Under the pieces are notes generated by a model. That model saw nothing but the letters and a program-made list of their open reading frames with translations, was not told the DNA's origin and did not search any database. The translations under genes were made by a program, and so were the position numbers. A DNA stretch of 64,000 nucleotides, from NCBI RefSeq assembly GCF_009176305.1, contig NZ_BLAJ01000004.1, forward strand, positions 496,001 to 560,000. Direction: 5' to 3'. How positions within the stretch are numbered: the first letter of the stretch is position 1; every line of letters starts with the position of its first letter. Below, in pieces: positions 51,722 through 60,030 of the stretch. This stretch comes from Martinezella dioscoreae (GTDB lineage: Bacteria; Pseudomonadota; Alphaproteobacteria; Rhizobiales; Rhizobiaceae).

Positions 51722-52684
51722 CTACACCGTCTCGACGGTCCGCTCGACACAATACGCCCGACTGATCTTCTCGACCTCCTGGCGCGAGCCAAAAATCACC
51801 GGAACCCGCTGGTGCAAGGAGGTTGGTTCGATGTCGAGGATCGCGGTCTTCCCGGCAATGGCGGAACCGCCCGCGGCTTCGACCAGAAAGCCGATCGGAT
51901 TTGCCTCATAAAGCAGACGCAGGCGGCCGCCGGAGGCAGGCTTGCTTCGATCAGCGGGATAGAGAAAGATTCCGCCGCGGTTGAAGATGCGATGCGTGTC
52001 GGCAACCATCGAACCGACCCAGCGCATATTGTACCCAGGAGTTCCAATGGACCTGTCGACATATTCGGTAATGACGTCGTCCCAGGACGGGCGACGTGCC
52101 GCGTTAATCGCAAACTCCTTGGTTTCCGGAACGATCTCGGCATTCGCGGTCGTCATCACGTAGACGTCGTATTGGTCGAGCGTGAAAATCTGTACGCCAT
52201 CTCCGATCGCAAGCACGAGATTGGTTTGCGGCCCGTAAGCCGCGTACCCCGCAGCCAACTGACTGCGGCCGCTTTTCAGGATCTCAGCCGGGGAGCTAGC
52301 CTCGACGATGGAAAAGATCGTTCCGACCGTTACGTTGACATCGAGATTGGAGGATCCATCGAGCGGATCGAAGATCATCGCATATCTGCCAGTGGGATGA
52401 ATGAGCACTTCGGCATCGAGTTCTTCCGATACGGCAAATGCGACCGCCGGCGATTTACGGCATGCCTCGAGCATGATCTCGTTGGAAAGTATATCGAACG
52501 GTTTCTGCGTCTCACCCTGAACGTTGACAGCATCGGTCGCGCCTGTCAGGCCTGACAATGACGAGCTTCTAAGCTTGCCCGAAATCTGCCGGGTAGCCTC
52601 GGCAATATTGCGAAGGATGGCGACCATGTCCTCATTCAACAATGTTCCCTTATGGGCATCGAGATAGGCTTCGAATGTCGTCAT
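51722..52684 (-). CDS. fbp: Fructose-1,6-bisphosphatase, class I
   Basis: A 320-residue enzyme of gluconeogenesis and the Calvin cycle that hydrolyses fructose-1,6-bisphosphate. The metal-binding motif is MIFDPLDGSSNLDVNVTVGT and the acidic segment is AVSEELDAEVLIHP. The substrate region includes GSMVADTHRIFNRGGIFLYPAD. Length fits class I FBPase (CbbF/Fbp). ATG 52684 follows a TTG at 52687 that is in frame; an AGGAG site lies 7-10 nt upstream. It stands outside any cbb gene cluster in the window. Confidence 0.93.
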   Translation of the reverse strand: MTTFEAYLDAHKGTLLNEDMVAILRNIAEATRQISGKLRSSSLSGLTGATDAVNVQGETQKPFDILSNEIMLEACRKSPAVAFAVSEELDAEVLIHPTGRYAMIFDPLDGSSNLDVNVTVGTIFSIVEASSPAEILKSGRSQLAAGYAAYGPQTNLVLAIGDGVQIFTLDQYDVYVMTTANAEIVPETKEFAINAARRPSWDDVITEYVDRSIGTPGYNMRWVGSMVADTHRIFNRGGIFLYPADRSKPASGGRLRLLYEANPIGFLVEAAGGSAIAGKTAILDIEPTSLHQRVPVIFGSRQEVEKISRAYCVERTVETV

Positions 52685-52816
52685 CAATGTCTTTCTCCTG
52701 CGGAAGTGTATCGTTACGGAATCAAGCAGTGCCCGGCGGATGCCAACGCGGCCTGCGCCGAGGTCAAGCTTCGGATCTCCACACTCGAAACAGGCTTAAT
52801 GGAGGAACGATCAGAT

Positions 52817-52990
52817 CTACCACGCGGTCCGGGCGGTGCTGAGCGCATATGAAAGGCACGACGAAACGTGCGCGGCGAGGGGTTTGACGGTGATGGCGCA
52901 GTTTCCTGGACAGAACAGCTTATGCGCGTTCAGGTGCTTCAGCAGCTCATCGACAGTACGTTTGTCTGTAAGCGGAAATGAAATCGTCAT
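52817..52990 (-). CDS. Small cysteine-containing hypothetical protein
   Basis: A possible 57-residue protein starting MTISFPLTDKRTVDELLKHL, with three cysteines (LFCPGNC and SSCLSY). An AGGAAA ribosome-binding site lies 6 nt before the ATG, the main support for calling it a gene; a 13-residue in-frame upstream extension is possible. The family is not recognised. It is upstream of fbp on the same strand. Confidence 0.4.
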   Translation of the reverse strand: MTISFPLTDKRTVDELLKHLNAHKLFCPGNCAITVKPLAAHVSSCLSYALSTARTAW

Positions 52991-53228
52991 TGCGCGTTTC
53001 CTGAGAACTGACAGAACAGCCTGAGGCAATTAGGGGTGATTTTCTTCGCGCCGCAACAAGAATTTTTTAATACGCAAATTAAAATCGATTAGCTTCGTAT
53101 CTCGCTTTTTTAAAATCGATTTAAAAGCTGCGCGGTCGGATTTGACCTCCGCACGGAGCTCATGACGCGTGTTGTCGCCTCGATATCCGCGAGCAGGGAG
53201 CCTTCATGCTATATTGCGGAGCTCTGTT

Positions 53229-54443
53229 TCATGCGCGATATCGATCGACAAGCGAAACGAGCCGCTCCACCGCGGCTACCGCGGCGGCGTGGTCCTGCGA
53301 GAAGTTCAGGCGCACACTGCTATCGCAGAAAGGGCTGAACTCGGTGCCGGGCGTCACGATGACGCTTGCCTGCAACCGGAGGATCCGCACGAAATCCTTG
53401 CCGCCGACGGCAAGGGGAGGCAATTGCGGGAATATATAGCTTCCTGCCTCGGTGATGCGAACCTTGATATCCTTGCCCGCGCGAAATAGCCCGAGGAGAT
53501 CGTCCCGAATGGCCTCATGTTCGCGCACGCGCCGATCCATCCAGCCTTGCGGTTCGTTGAACCAAGTACGGAAAACCGCCTGACTATAGCCGCCGGCGCG
53601 CAACGATACGATCGCCTGCAGCTTTTCCATCCGGTTGATGATCGCCTTCGAGCCGAAGGCGACGCCCAAACGGTAACCGCTCAGCGACTCTGTCTTCGAG
53701 GGCCCCATGATGGTGATCACGTTTTCCGCGTCGACGGCTTCCGCGCGCAAATGCGCATAATCGACGCCGGAATAGAGCAGCCGCGAATAAAGCTGGTCTA
53801 CGATGATGGTCGCGCCATAACGGCTGGCCAGCGATGCGATCGTCTTGATTTCTTCGCGCGAATAAACGACGCCGGCCGGGTTGTTCGGATTGGAAAACAG
53901 GAAAACTTTCGCCCCGGCCGCGAAGGCATCTTCCAGCTGGCCGAGGTCGAGACCCGCGCGCCCCTCGACATTCAGGTAGTCCATCTGAATGGGCATCATA
54001 TGGCCCTCGCAGAATTCCACCAGCTTGCGGTTGGCAAAATAATCCGGCTGCACCACCGCGACCTTGTCGCCATGGGCGACGGTGGAGGCGACGGCGAGGA
54101 ACAGTGCGCCCTGCGTGCCGGGCGTCAGTATCATGCCATCGGCTGGGTCGACCGGGGCGCCCGTGAAGCTCTCAAGACTAGGCGCAAGCTGCTCGCGGAT
54201 CGAGAGATCACCGCGGTATTCGGTATAGGCCTGCTTGCCGCCAGCCTCCACCCCAGCGGTGAAGACTTCGAAAGAGCCTGGTGTCGGCGTAAACGCATCG
54301 ACGTCACCATGGGAAAAATCGACCTCACGTCCCGCCATCCGTTCACCCCGCAGCAGCGCTTCGATACCTTCGACCTGCTGGCGCACTTCCTGGCCTGGCG
54401 CGGCGTCGGTGCCCATGCGCTCGAACTTGGCTTGAGTGGTCAT
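53229..54443 (-). CDS. PLP-dependent class I/II aminotransferase
   Basis: A 404-residue aminotransferase. The PLP-phosphate and Schiff-base lysine lie in TIMGPSKTESLSGYRLGVAFGS. FLFSNPNNPAGVVYSREE is the asparagine-containing aspartate aminotransferase-type motif, and VRLNFSQ near the C terminus includes the substrate-carboxylate Arg. The start at 54443 fits the family; upstream in-frame residues overlap the divergent LysR promoter. The substrate is unknown. It is divergent from the LysR-type gene, a common arrangement for regulator and target. Confidence 0.88.
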   Translation of the reverse strand: MTTQAKFERMGTDAAPGQEVRQQVEGIEALLRGERMAGREVDFSHGDVDAFTPTPGSFEVFTAGVEAGGKQAYTEYRGDLSIREQLAPSLESFTGAPVDPADGMILTPGTQGALFLAVASTVAHGDKVAVVQPDYFANRKLVEFCEGHMMPIQMDYLNVEGRAGLDLGQLEDAFAAGAKVFLFSNPNNPAGVVYSREEIKTIASLASRYGATIIVDQLYSRLLYSGVDYAHLRAEAVDAENVITIMGPSKTESLSGYRLGVAFGSKAIINRMEKLQAIVSLRAGGYSQAVFRTWFNEPQGWMDRRVREHEAIRDDLLGLFRAGKDIKVRITEAGSYIFPQLPPLAVGGKDFVRILRLQASVIVTPGTEFSPFCDSSVRLNFSQDHAAAVAAVERLVSLVDRYRA

Positions 54444-54501
54444 TGAAACTCCTTTTGTCGGCGAGGGCGTAAGACTGGAAAGCCAGGATAGCCTGGATTT
54501 A

Positions 54502-54552
54502 AAGCAATAAAATATGCTTGCCAGTTTCTTCAGAAGATAGAAAATATATCTT
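54502..54552. promoter_or_regulatory. Divergent control region with two inverted repeats
   Basis: AAGCA (54502-54506) and TGCTT (54515-54519) form one short palindrome. AAGATA (54534-54539) and TATCTT (54547-54552) form another that touches the LysR start at 54553. The area contains T-N11-A type LysR half-sites and AT-rich promoter sequence, consistent with autoregulation of the LysR gene and control of the aminotransferase. Confidence 0.45.
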
Positions 54553-55422
54553 ATGGACACGAAATTCCTCGAAAGCTTCCTCATCGTCGCCGAATGCGGA
54601 TCGGTCGCCGAAGCCGCGCGGCGCTTGAATATGACGCCGGCGGCGGTCGCTCAGCGCATAAGGGCGCTGGAGACGGAGCTCGGGCAGGCATTGGTTTCTC
54701 GCGTGGGGCGCACGGTCCGACCCACTGCGGCGGGACTTGCCGTGCAGCGCCACGGACCGGCGCTTGTGCGCATGGCAAGGGACCTGCGAGCAATAGCTGC
54801 GGGCGATCTCCCGAGCGGGCAGCTTCGCCTCGGTGCGACGGCGACGGCCATGACGGGTCTCATTCCCCAGATTACCGCAGCCCTCAGCGAGCGATTTCGG
54901 CAGATCGACTATTTCCTCCAGCCGGGTTCGTCTGTGAACCTCTATCATGCGGTTTTGTCAGGTGAGCTGGACGCCGCTCTCATCATCGAGCCGCAATTTC
55001 CCATTCCGAAAGCATTCGGCTGGTCGACCATCCGGCGCGAACCTTTGGTCTTGCTGGCGCCCGCGGACCTGGAAATTCACGATTTTCATCTGGCGCTTAC
55101 GCAGCAGCCCTTCATTCGTTATGACCGCAATCAGTGGGGAGGCCAGATCGTCGATCGTTATCTGCGCCGCCATGCCATCAGCGTGCGCGAATGGGCGGAA
55201 CTGGACGCGCTGGATGCCATTGCGGCATTGGTCGATCGCAGACTGGGCGTCGCGCTCGTTCCCGACTGGGCTCCGCCGTGGCCGGAGGGACTGCGCCTGC
55301 AAAAACATCGCATGGAAGATGGCGAGCTTCGCAATATGGGAGTGCTGTGGGCGAATTCCGGCCCACGGATTGCGGCCATTCGCGCGTTTGTCGAGGCCTG
55401 TGAAGGGATCTCCAAAACTTGA
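54553..55422 (+). CDS. LysR-family transcriptional regulator
   Basis: A 289-residue regulator. The N-terminal HTH is FLIVAECGSVAEAARRLNMTPAAVAQRIRALE (in parts: VAEAARRLNMTPAAVAQRI). The C-terminal two-lobed effector domain includes QLRLGATATAMTGLIP and ELDAALIIEPQF. It is divergent from the aminotransferase gene and lies 16 nt before the aspartate-dehydrogenase-like gene, so it probably controls both. Confidence 0.92.
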   Translation: MDTKFLESFLIVAECGSVAEAARRLNMTPAAVAQRIRALETELGQALVSRVGRTVRPTAAGLAVQRHGPALVRMARDLRAIAAGDLPSGQLRLGATATAMTGLIPQITAALSERFRQIDYFLQPGSSVNLYHAVLSGELDAALIIEPQFPIPKAFGWSTIRREPLVLLAPADLEIHDFHLALTQQPFIRYDRNQWGGQIVDRYLRRHAISVREWAELDALDAIAALVDRRLGVALVPDWAPPWPEGLRLQKHRMEDGELRNMGVLWANSGPRIAAIRAFVEACEGISKT

Positions 55423-55438
55423 AATCCATGTAGGGGAA

Positions 55439-56209
55439 ATGATGAGATATAGAACTATAGGAATTATCGGCGCAGGCGTGATCGGCAGGAGCCTGTTCGA
55501 CTATGTCAGCAGTCTGGATGGGGTCGAGGTCGTTTATATTCTCGTATCCGACAAGGATAAATACGCGCGGAACGCCGCCATGGCTACGCTCGTCACGGAT
55601 GATGCCGAATATGCGCTCGACCGGAAGGCGGACCTTGTGCTCGAATGCGCGACGCCGGCTCTTCTGGGTACGCTGGGGCCGGACATCCTTGCCCATTCGG
55701 ACCTTTGCGGATTCAGTTGCTCCGCGTTGGCGGATCACACCGTGGAGGCGGCGATGCATGCGGCAGCCAGCAGGAGCGGACGACGCTTCTTCGTTCCCCA
55801 CGGCGCCGTTCTCGGTCTCGATGGTCTGCGCGATGGTCGTGAGCAGATCGAAGAAGTAGTGATAACCACGACGAAAAGCGGCGCGAGCCTCGGTCAGCCG
55901 GCCGATGCCAGGGGAACGCTCTTCGATGGCTCGACCCGCGAAGCCTGCATGCGGTTTCCGCGCAACGTCAATGTCCATGCCGCCGTTGCCTTTGCGGGGA
56001 TCGGTTTCGACCGTACCCGCAGCATCGTTGTCGCCGATCCCGATACGAAAACGATGCAGCACCATATAGCGGTTTCCGGCAGGGGTCTTGAATGGGATAT
56101 TTCGGTGAGTTCGCAGTCGCTTGGCGGTGTGACCGGCTCCTATACCCCAGCCTCGGCCATCGGATCGCTGAAGAGAATTCTCGGCACCGATGTTTTCGCC
56201 AACGCCTGA
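55439..56209 (+). CDS. Aspartate dehydrogenase-like (NadX family) oxidoreductase
   Basis: A 256-residue NAD(P)-dependent enzyme. The Rossmann motif is RTIGIIGAGVIGRSLFDYV. A segment around GFSCSALADHTVEAAMHAA and PHGAVLGLDGL corresponds to the NadX substrate region, with EVVITTTKSGASLG and AFAGIGFDRTRSIVVADPD later. NadX-type enzymes oxidise L-aspartate to iminosuccinate, the first step of one NAD route, or act in amine catabolism. Two adjacent ATGs (55439 and 55442) follow an AGGGG site. An overlapping longer frame into the LysR gene is a shadow. It follows lysR on the same strand. Confidence 0.78.
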   Translation: MMRYRTIGIIGAGVIGRSLFDYVSSLDGVEVVYILVSDKDKYARNAAMATLVTDDAEYALDRKADLVLECATPALLGTLGPDILAHSDLCGFSCSALADHTVEAAMHAAASRSGRRFFVPHGAVLGLDGLRDGREQIEEVVITTTKSGASLGQPADARGTLFDGSTREACMRFPRNVNVHAAVAFAGIGFDRTRSIVVADPDTKTMQHHIAVSGRGLEWDISVSSQSLGGVTGSYTPASAIGSLKRILGTDVFANA

Positions 56210-56413
56210 CATTGTACGGCAGCCGGGAACTGCTGCGATAAGATATCGCCGAGGCGGCTGCAACCGCCAAGAACGATTTCGCCATTGTCTTGATACGATG
56301 ATCGGAAACGCCCTGCCGCTGTGTAAAATTGACTTTGAGTGTCTTGTTGGAAGATTGTGAATTCAAGGGAAACCTGCGAACATGAAAGCAGTTTCTCTTC
56401 TGGCGGTTCCCTC

Positions 56414-56797
56414 ATGGACAAAAAAACCGATGCGATCGATGTCGAGGTTGGATTACGTATCCGATTGCGTCGGGAGGAATTGTCAATCGCGCAGGATGCA
56501 TTGGCCGAGAAGCTTCGCATAAGCCCTCTACAGCTCGACAGATGCGAACGCGGCATCGAAAAAATCAGCGCTGGCCGCCTTCTGCGCATTTCAGAACTCC
56601 TCGCTGTACCGGTCATGTTTTTCTTCGAAAGTGCATCGGACGACGCCTTTCCCTCCAAGGAGGCGCTGGCCGATTTTCGACTTGCGAAGCATCATAAGGC
56701 CGTTCTGCGCACGGCCTTGTCCGGGATCGAGGACAAGCGTTTGCGGGCGAAGATCCTCGCTTTCGTGCAATCATCCGAACCCGACAACGAGCGCTGA
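56414..56797 (+). CDS. XRE-family transcriptional regulator
   Basis: A 127-residue regulator. The helix-turn-helix covers VEVGLRIRLRREELSIAQDA then LRISPLQLDRCERGIEKISA and LLRISELLAVPVMFFF. The C-terminal part (ADFRLAKHHKAVLRTAL) is helical. It is a rhizobial-type small XRE protein. The start ATG 56414 is favoured; an in-frame GTG at 56339 lies over a TTGACT element that may be the promoter. It is the first gene of the operon leading to YcaO and TfuA, 9 nt before the next gene. Confidence 0.83.
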   Translation: MDKKTDAIDVEVGLRIRLRREELSIAQDALAEKLRISPLQLDRCERGIEKISAGRLLRISELLAVPVMFFFESASDDAFPSKEALADFRLAKHHKAVLRTALSGIEDKRLRAKILAFVQSSEPDNER

Positions 56798-56806
56798 CCT
56801 GGCAAG

Positions 56807-58612
56807 ATGACATTTCATTTAACGACACTCGGCAGCTGCGCCCTTTATGATGAGATGGGCGATCGCGTGAACGTGCCGAAGCAGGCTCTGCTCATGCTGG
56901 CCTATCTCTACGACCGTCGGCAGCCGATGCCGCGGAAAGATTTGGCGGCTTTTCTTTGGTCCAGCAATCTTCAGGCCGCCGGCGCCAATTTGAGGTCGAC
57001 CCTGCTGCGTTTGGCGACTGCGACGTCCAAATCCCCCCAGCCGCTGATCGGCGGTGTCACGACGGACATTACGTTGAACTTCAACGCGTTGCGGTGCGAT
57101 CTGGATAGCATCGAAAATGCGTCCGGCCTTGCCAAGCTTAGCGTGCTCGCCGATGCCGTCGCCAAGACGTTTCTACCGGCTTACGGCAATGGCTCCGGAG
57201 CTGTGGCTGCCTGGGTACGCGATGTTCGGGCACGGTTTGCACGGGAGCTGCGAGCAGAATTCTTCAAGGCGATGAGCCAACCTTCCTTGTCTCAAAATCG
57301 CGGCGAATTGAAGCGTGCAGCCATGCTTCTGCTGGACTGGGACCAGACCGATGATGAAGTCAGGGTCGCGCTCGGTGAAAAAATCACCTCCTACAGTCAG
57401 TTGATTAGCGTAACGAGAGATCCGAATCCCGGCCCGTCGGCTCAGGATACGATTGCGATCACCGACAACGCAGTGCCACGTATCGCTCTCCTTCCTCCCG
57501 AGACCCTGGAGGATTCGGAGCGTGCCGGATCGGTCGCCAATGCTGTCATCGAAGACCTGACGATCAGTCTTTGTGTCGATCGAAGCGTATCCGTAGTCGC
57601 GCCCTATACCGCTGAGCAGATTCGCTCCTCAAGCGACAAGGCCGGACTTCTCAAGCAACATAATGTTGTCTACGCGCTCGATACCAAGAGAACGGGCGAC
57701 AGCCTTTTCGCGCAGCTGATTTTCATGCCGCGCGACGAGATTGTCTGGGCGACGCGCGTTCAGCTGGACAATGCGGCCATAACAGAACAGCGCAACGCGA
57801 TTGCCACTGCGATCCAGCATTCCATCATCGAGCGTGTGGGAGCCTTCCACCACATCGTTTCTGACTTTAGCTGCAAGCCGGAAGCCTATTTTGCCTATCT
57901 CGAGGGCGTACAATGTCTGTCCCGCCTGAGCCTTCAGAATGTCCGTCGCGCGCGCAAGCATTTTAAGGAGGCGCTCGAGCACGAGCGGGGTTTTGCAGCG
58001 GCACTTGCGGGCATTGCCAGAACCTTGACGATGGAATGGGTTCTGACGGCGCGCGGCGATGGCGATCTATTGCATCAAGCGGAAAAAATGGCGGCCGATG
58101 CAATCCGGGATGACAACCAGTTTGCCGGAGGCTTCAAGGAAATCGGCGTCGCCCGGCTCTACCGCGGAAATATCGACGGCAGCCTCGAGGCCTTGTCGAA
58201 TGCCGAGAACCTAAGCCCGCACTATGCCGATGTCATTTGCAGCCACGCCGACAGTCTCACCCATGGCGCCAATCCGAAAGCGGCATTGGAGAAGGTCGTA
58301 ACCGCTCTCGATCTTAATCCGCTTGCTCCGGACTACTATTACTGGACCGCAGCAGGAGCGAGTTATCTCCTTGGGGAGTATACAGAAGCATTAACCTATC
58401 TGGATAGGATGAGAGATCCGGTACCGGCAAGCAGGCTTGCTGCGGCAAGCTGGGCAATGCTTGGCGATCCTGCCAAGGCTAAGACCCATCGACTGCGCGC
58501 TCTGCGCGACAATCCGAATTTCGATCTTGAGGCATGGCTCGCCATGGTTCCACTCAAGGAAAAGTGGCAGACAGATCATTACAGGGAAGGCCTGCAGAAG
58601 GCCGGTTTTTGA
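56807..58612 (+). CDS. BTAD/SARP-type regulator with TolB-like and TPR domains
   Basis: A 601-residue protein. Residues 5-75 look like an OmpR/SARP winged helix (LTTLGSCALYDEMG, then KQALLMLAYLYDRR and FLWSSNLQAAGANLRSTLLRL). The next ~120 residues are BTAD-like. PRIALLPPETLEDSERAGSVANAVIEDLT starts a TolB-like domain common in CyaK-type adenylate cyclases. TPR repeats follow (ALEHERGFAAALAGIARTL, GNIDGSLEALSNAENLSPHYAD and ALDLNPLAPDYYYW). It could be a sensor-type transcription factor for the operon; no catalytic cyclase domain is present. The gene is packed between the XRE and 72-residue genes. Confidence 0.8.
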   Translation: MTFHLTTLGSCALYDEMGDRVNVPKQALLMLAYLYDRRQPMPRKDLAAFLWSSNLQAAGANLRSTLLRLATATSKSPQPLIGGVTTDITLNFNALRCDLDSIENASGLAKLSVLADAVAKTFLPAYGNGSGAVAAWVRDVRARFARELRAEFFKAMSQPSLSQNRGELKRAAMLLLDWDQTDDEVRVALGEKITSYSQLISVTRDPNPGPSAQDTIAITDNAVPRIALLPPETLEDSERAGSVANAVIEDLTISLCVDRSVSVVAPYTAEQIRSSSDKAGLLKQHNVVYALDTKRTGDSLFAQLIFMPRDEIVWATRVQLDNAAITEQRNAIATAIQHSIIERVGAFHHIVSDFSCKPEAYFAYLEGVQCLSRLSLQNVRRARKHFKEALEHERGFAAALAGIARTLTMEWVLTARGDGDLLHQAEKMAADAIRDDNQFAGGFKEIGVARLYRGNIDGSLEALSNAENLSPHYADVICSHADSLTHGANPKAALEKVVTALDLNPLAPDYYYWTAAGASYLLGEYTEALTYLDRMRDPVPASRLAAASWAMLGDPAKAKTHRLRALRDNPNFDLEAWLAMVPLKEKWQTDHYREGLQKAGF

Positions 58613-58624
58613 GGGGAAGAGATT

Positions 58625-58843
58625 ATGGCAGGTGTAGTTCTGATTGGAATCAAGGGTGAAAAGGGGCTTTGGCTGGCTGACCTCGAAAAGGGGACTGTCG
58701 TTCGATATACGCGGCGGTTGTCGGGCGATCTGGCGAAGGCTGAAGCTTGGCGGGCCAAAGGGGTCAGAGTTGAGAAAGATGTCGATTTCGCTGTGGCGCT
58801 GACGTCGGCAAGCGTCGCGGCGTCAGGCCTCCTTGAAGGCTAG
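58625..58843 (+). CDS. 72-residue protein of the YcaO-TfuA operon, candidate substrate
   Basis: A 72-residue protein starting MAGVVLIGIKGEKGLWLADL behind a strong GAGGGGAAGAG site. It lies 12 nt after the regulator and 14 nt before YcaO. The N-terminal two thirds are charged and mixed (leader-like or a small beta/alpha fold). The last ~20 residues are small, aliphatic and hydroxylated (VALTSASVAASGLLEG) without Cys. A location between regulator and YcaO is where precursor genes often lie. It could be the RiPP precursor or an accessory recognition protein; no family is recognised. Confidence 0.75.
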   Translation: MAGVVLIGIKGEKGLWLADLEKGTVVRYTRRLSGDLAKAEAWRAKGVRVEKDVDFAVALTSASVAASGLLEG

Positions 58844-58857
58844 GCACTCGTCGATCG

Positions 58858-60030
58858 GTGTCAAGCAACTTTAGAGCACTCCCGCCTGGCGAAACCTTGT
58901 CGAGGGTTTGGCCCTATCTGGGACGACTTGGCATAACCCGTGTTGGCCGCCAGACCGAGCTCGATCGCATAGGTATTCCCGTTTGGTGCGCCTATGCCCC
59001 GAATTCGAGGGCGATCGTCATCGCTCAGGGAAAAGGTCTGGACGACGTCTCCGCGAAGACATCCGCGGTGATGGAAGCGATCGAACGATCGGTCGCGACC
59101 CAACCCTATTGTTCAGCGCTCATGGCAAGCCAGAATGAGCTTGCCGCAAGTGGCCATGCCACAGATTGCCTGGAAGATCTGCTGGCGATCGGCGCGCAAC
59201 CGATAGAGACCATGGAACAGATCAGATGGTCTCAAGCCCACGATCTGGCAAAGAACGCCTCGATATTCGTACCTTTCGAGGCCATTCATCTTGACCGGAC
59301 GCATGTCAGCCCGCGATTTTGGGTATCATCGGATGGACTGGCATCGGGGAATACTTGGCACGAGGCAGTCCTGCACGGGTTGCTGGAGCGGGTAGAGCGG
59401 GATGCTTGCGTCCTCTGGAATATTGGCGATCCGGCGTGCCGGCATGCGCGCCGGATCGATCCGCATAGCATTGAAGATGAGGGTATTCGCGAGATGCTGG
59501 AGAAGATTTTCTCGGCCGACTTCGATCTCGCCCTTTTCGATGTGACGAGCGATCTGGCCGTTGCCTCCATCGTCGCGTTGCTGCGGCCGAAAGGCGATGA
59601 CGGCTCGCTCAGATATGTCGACTTGACCATGGGGGCAGGGGCATCCTTGTCCCCCGATGTGGCAGCAGCCCGAGCCATTTCCGAGGCCGTGCAGTCGCGG
59701 ATGACCTTCATCGCCGGTGCCAGAGATGATCTTGTCCCGGAGCTGTTCTCACGCCGCGCCGATCCCGACCATCTGCAGTCGTTTCAGGCGCGATGCACGA
59801 CGAACCTGAACGAACTGCCGACGATGTCGGCCACGTCGGCGCAAGATGCGCTCGACCAGCTTGTCGAGACGCTTTTGGAATGCGGAGTTGACCAGCTTTA
59901 TGCCATCGAGCTGGCACCTGAATGGCTACCGGCATCGGTCGCAAAGGTTTTCGCGCCGCAACTTGAGCATCCAGACGGGGATCGCCGCATTCGTCTCGGC
60001 AGCCGCGCATTGTCAAAGGGTTTCCTATGA
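58858..60030 (+). CDS. YcaO-family ATP-dependent cyclodehydratase/thioamidation enzyme
   Basis: A 390-residue YcaO enzyme. ATP/Mg-binding motifs are SAVMEAIERSVATQ, LHGLLERVERDAC and ISEAVQSRMT. YcaO proteins phosphorylate a backbone amide; with a heterocyclase they form azolines, and with TfuA they form thioamides. The C terminus lacks the PxPxP tail of azoline-forming YcaO, which fits TfuA-type partners. The start is GTG (58858); its stop overlaps tfuA by four bases, so they are co-translated. It has no adjacent E1-like domain, protease or transporter gene in the window. Confidence 0.92.
   Translation: MSSNFRALPPGETLSRVWPYLGRLGITRVGRQTELDRIGIPVWCAYAPNSRAIVIAQGKGLDDVSAKTSAVMEAIERSVATQPYCSALMASQNELAASGHATDCLEDLLAIGAQPIETMEQIRWSQAHDLAKNASIFVPFEAIHLDRTHVSPRFWVSSDGLASGNTWHEAVLHGLLERVERDACVLWNIGDPACRHARRIDPHSIEDEGIREMLEKIFSADFDLALFDVTSDLAVASIVALLRPKGDDGSLRYVDLTMGAGASLSPDVAAARAISEAVQSRMTFIAGARDDLVPELFSRRADPDHLQSFQARCTTNLNELPTMSATSAQDALDQLVETLLECGVDQLYAIELAPEWLPASVAKVFAPQLEHPDGDRRIRLGSRALSKGFL

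Noticed and set aside
54947..55438. N-terminal extension of the NadX-like frame into the LysR gene
   Set aside because: It is a shifted shadow of LysR codons; the Rossmann motif begins right after the ATG at 55439-55442.
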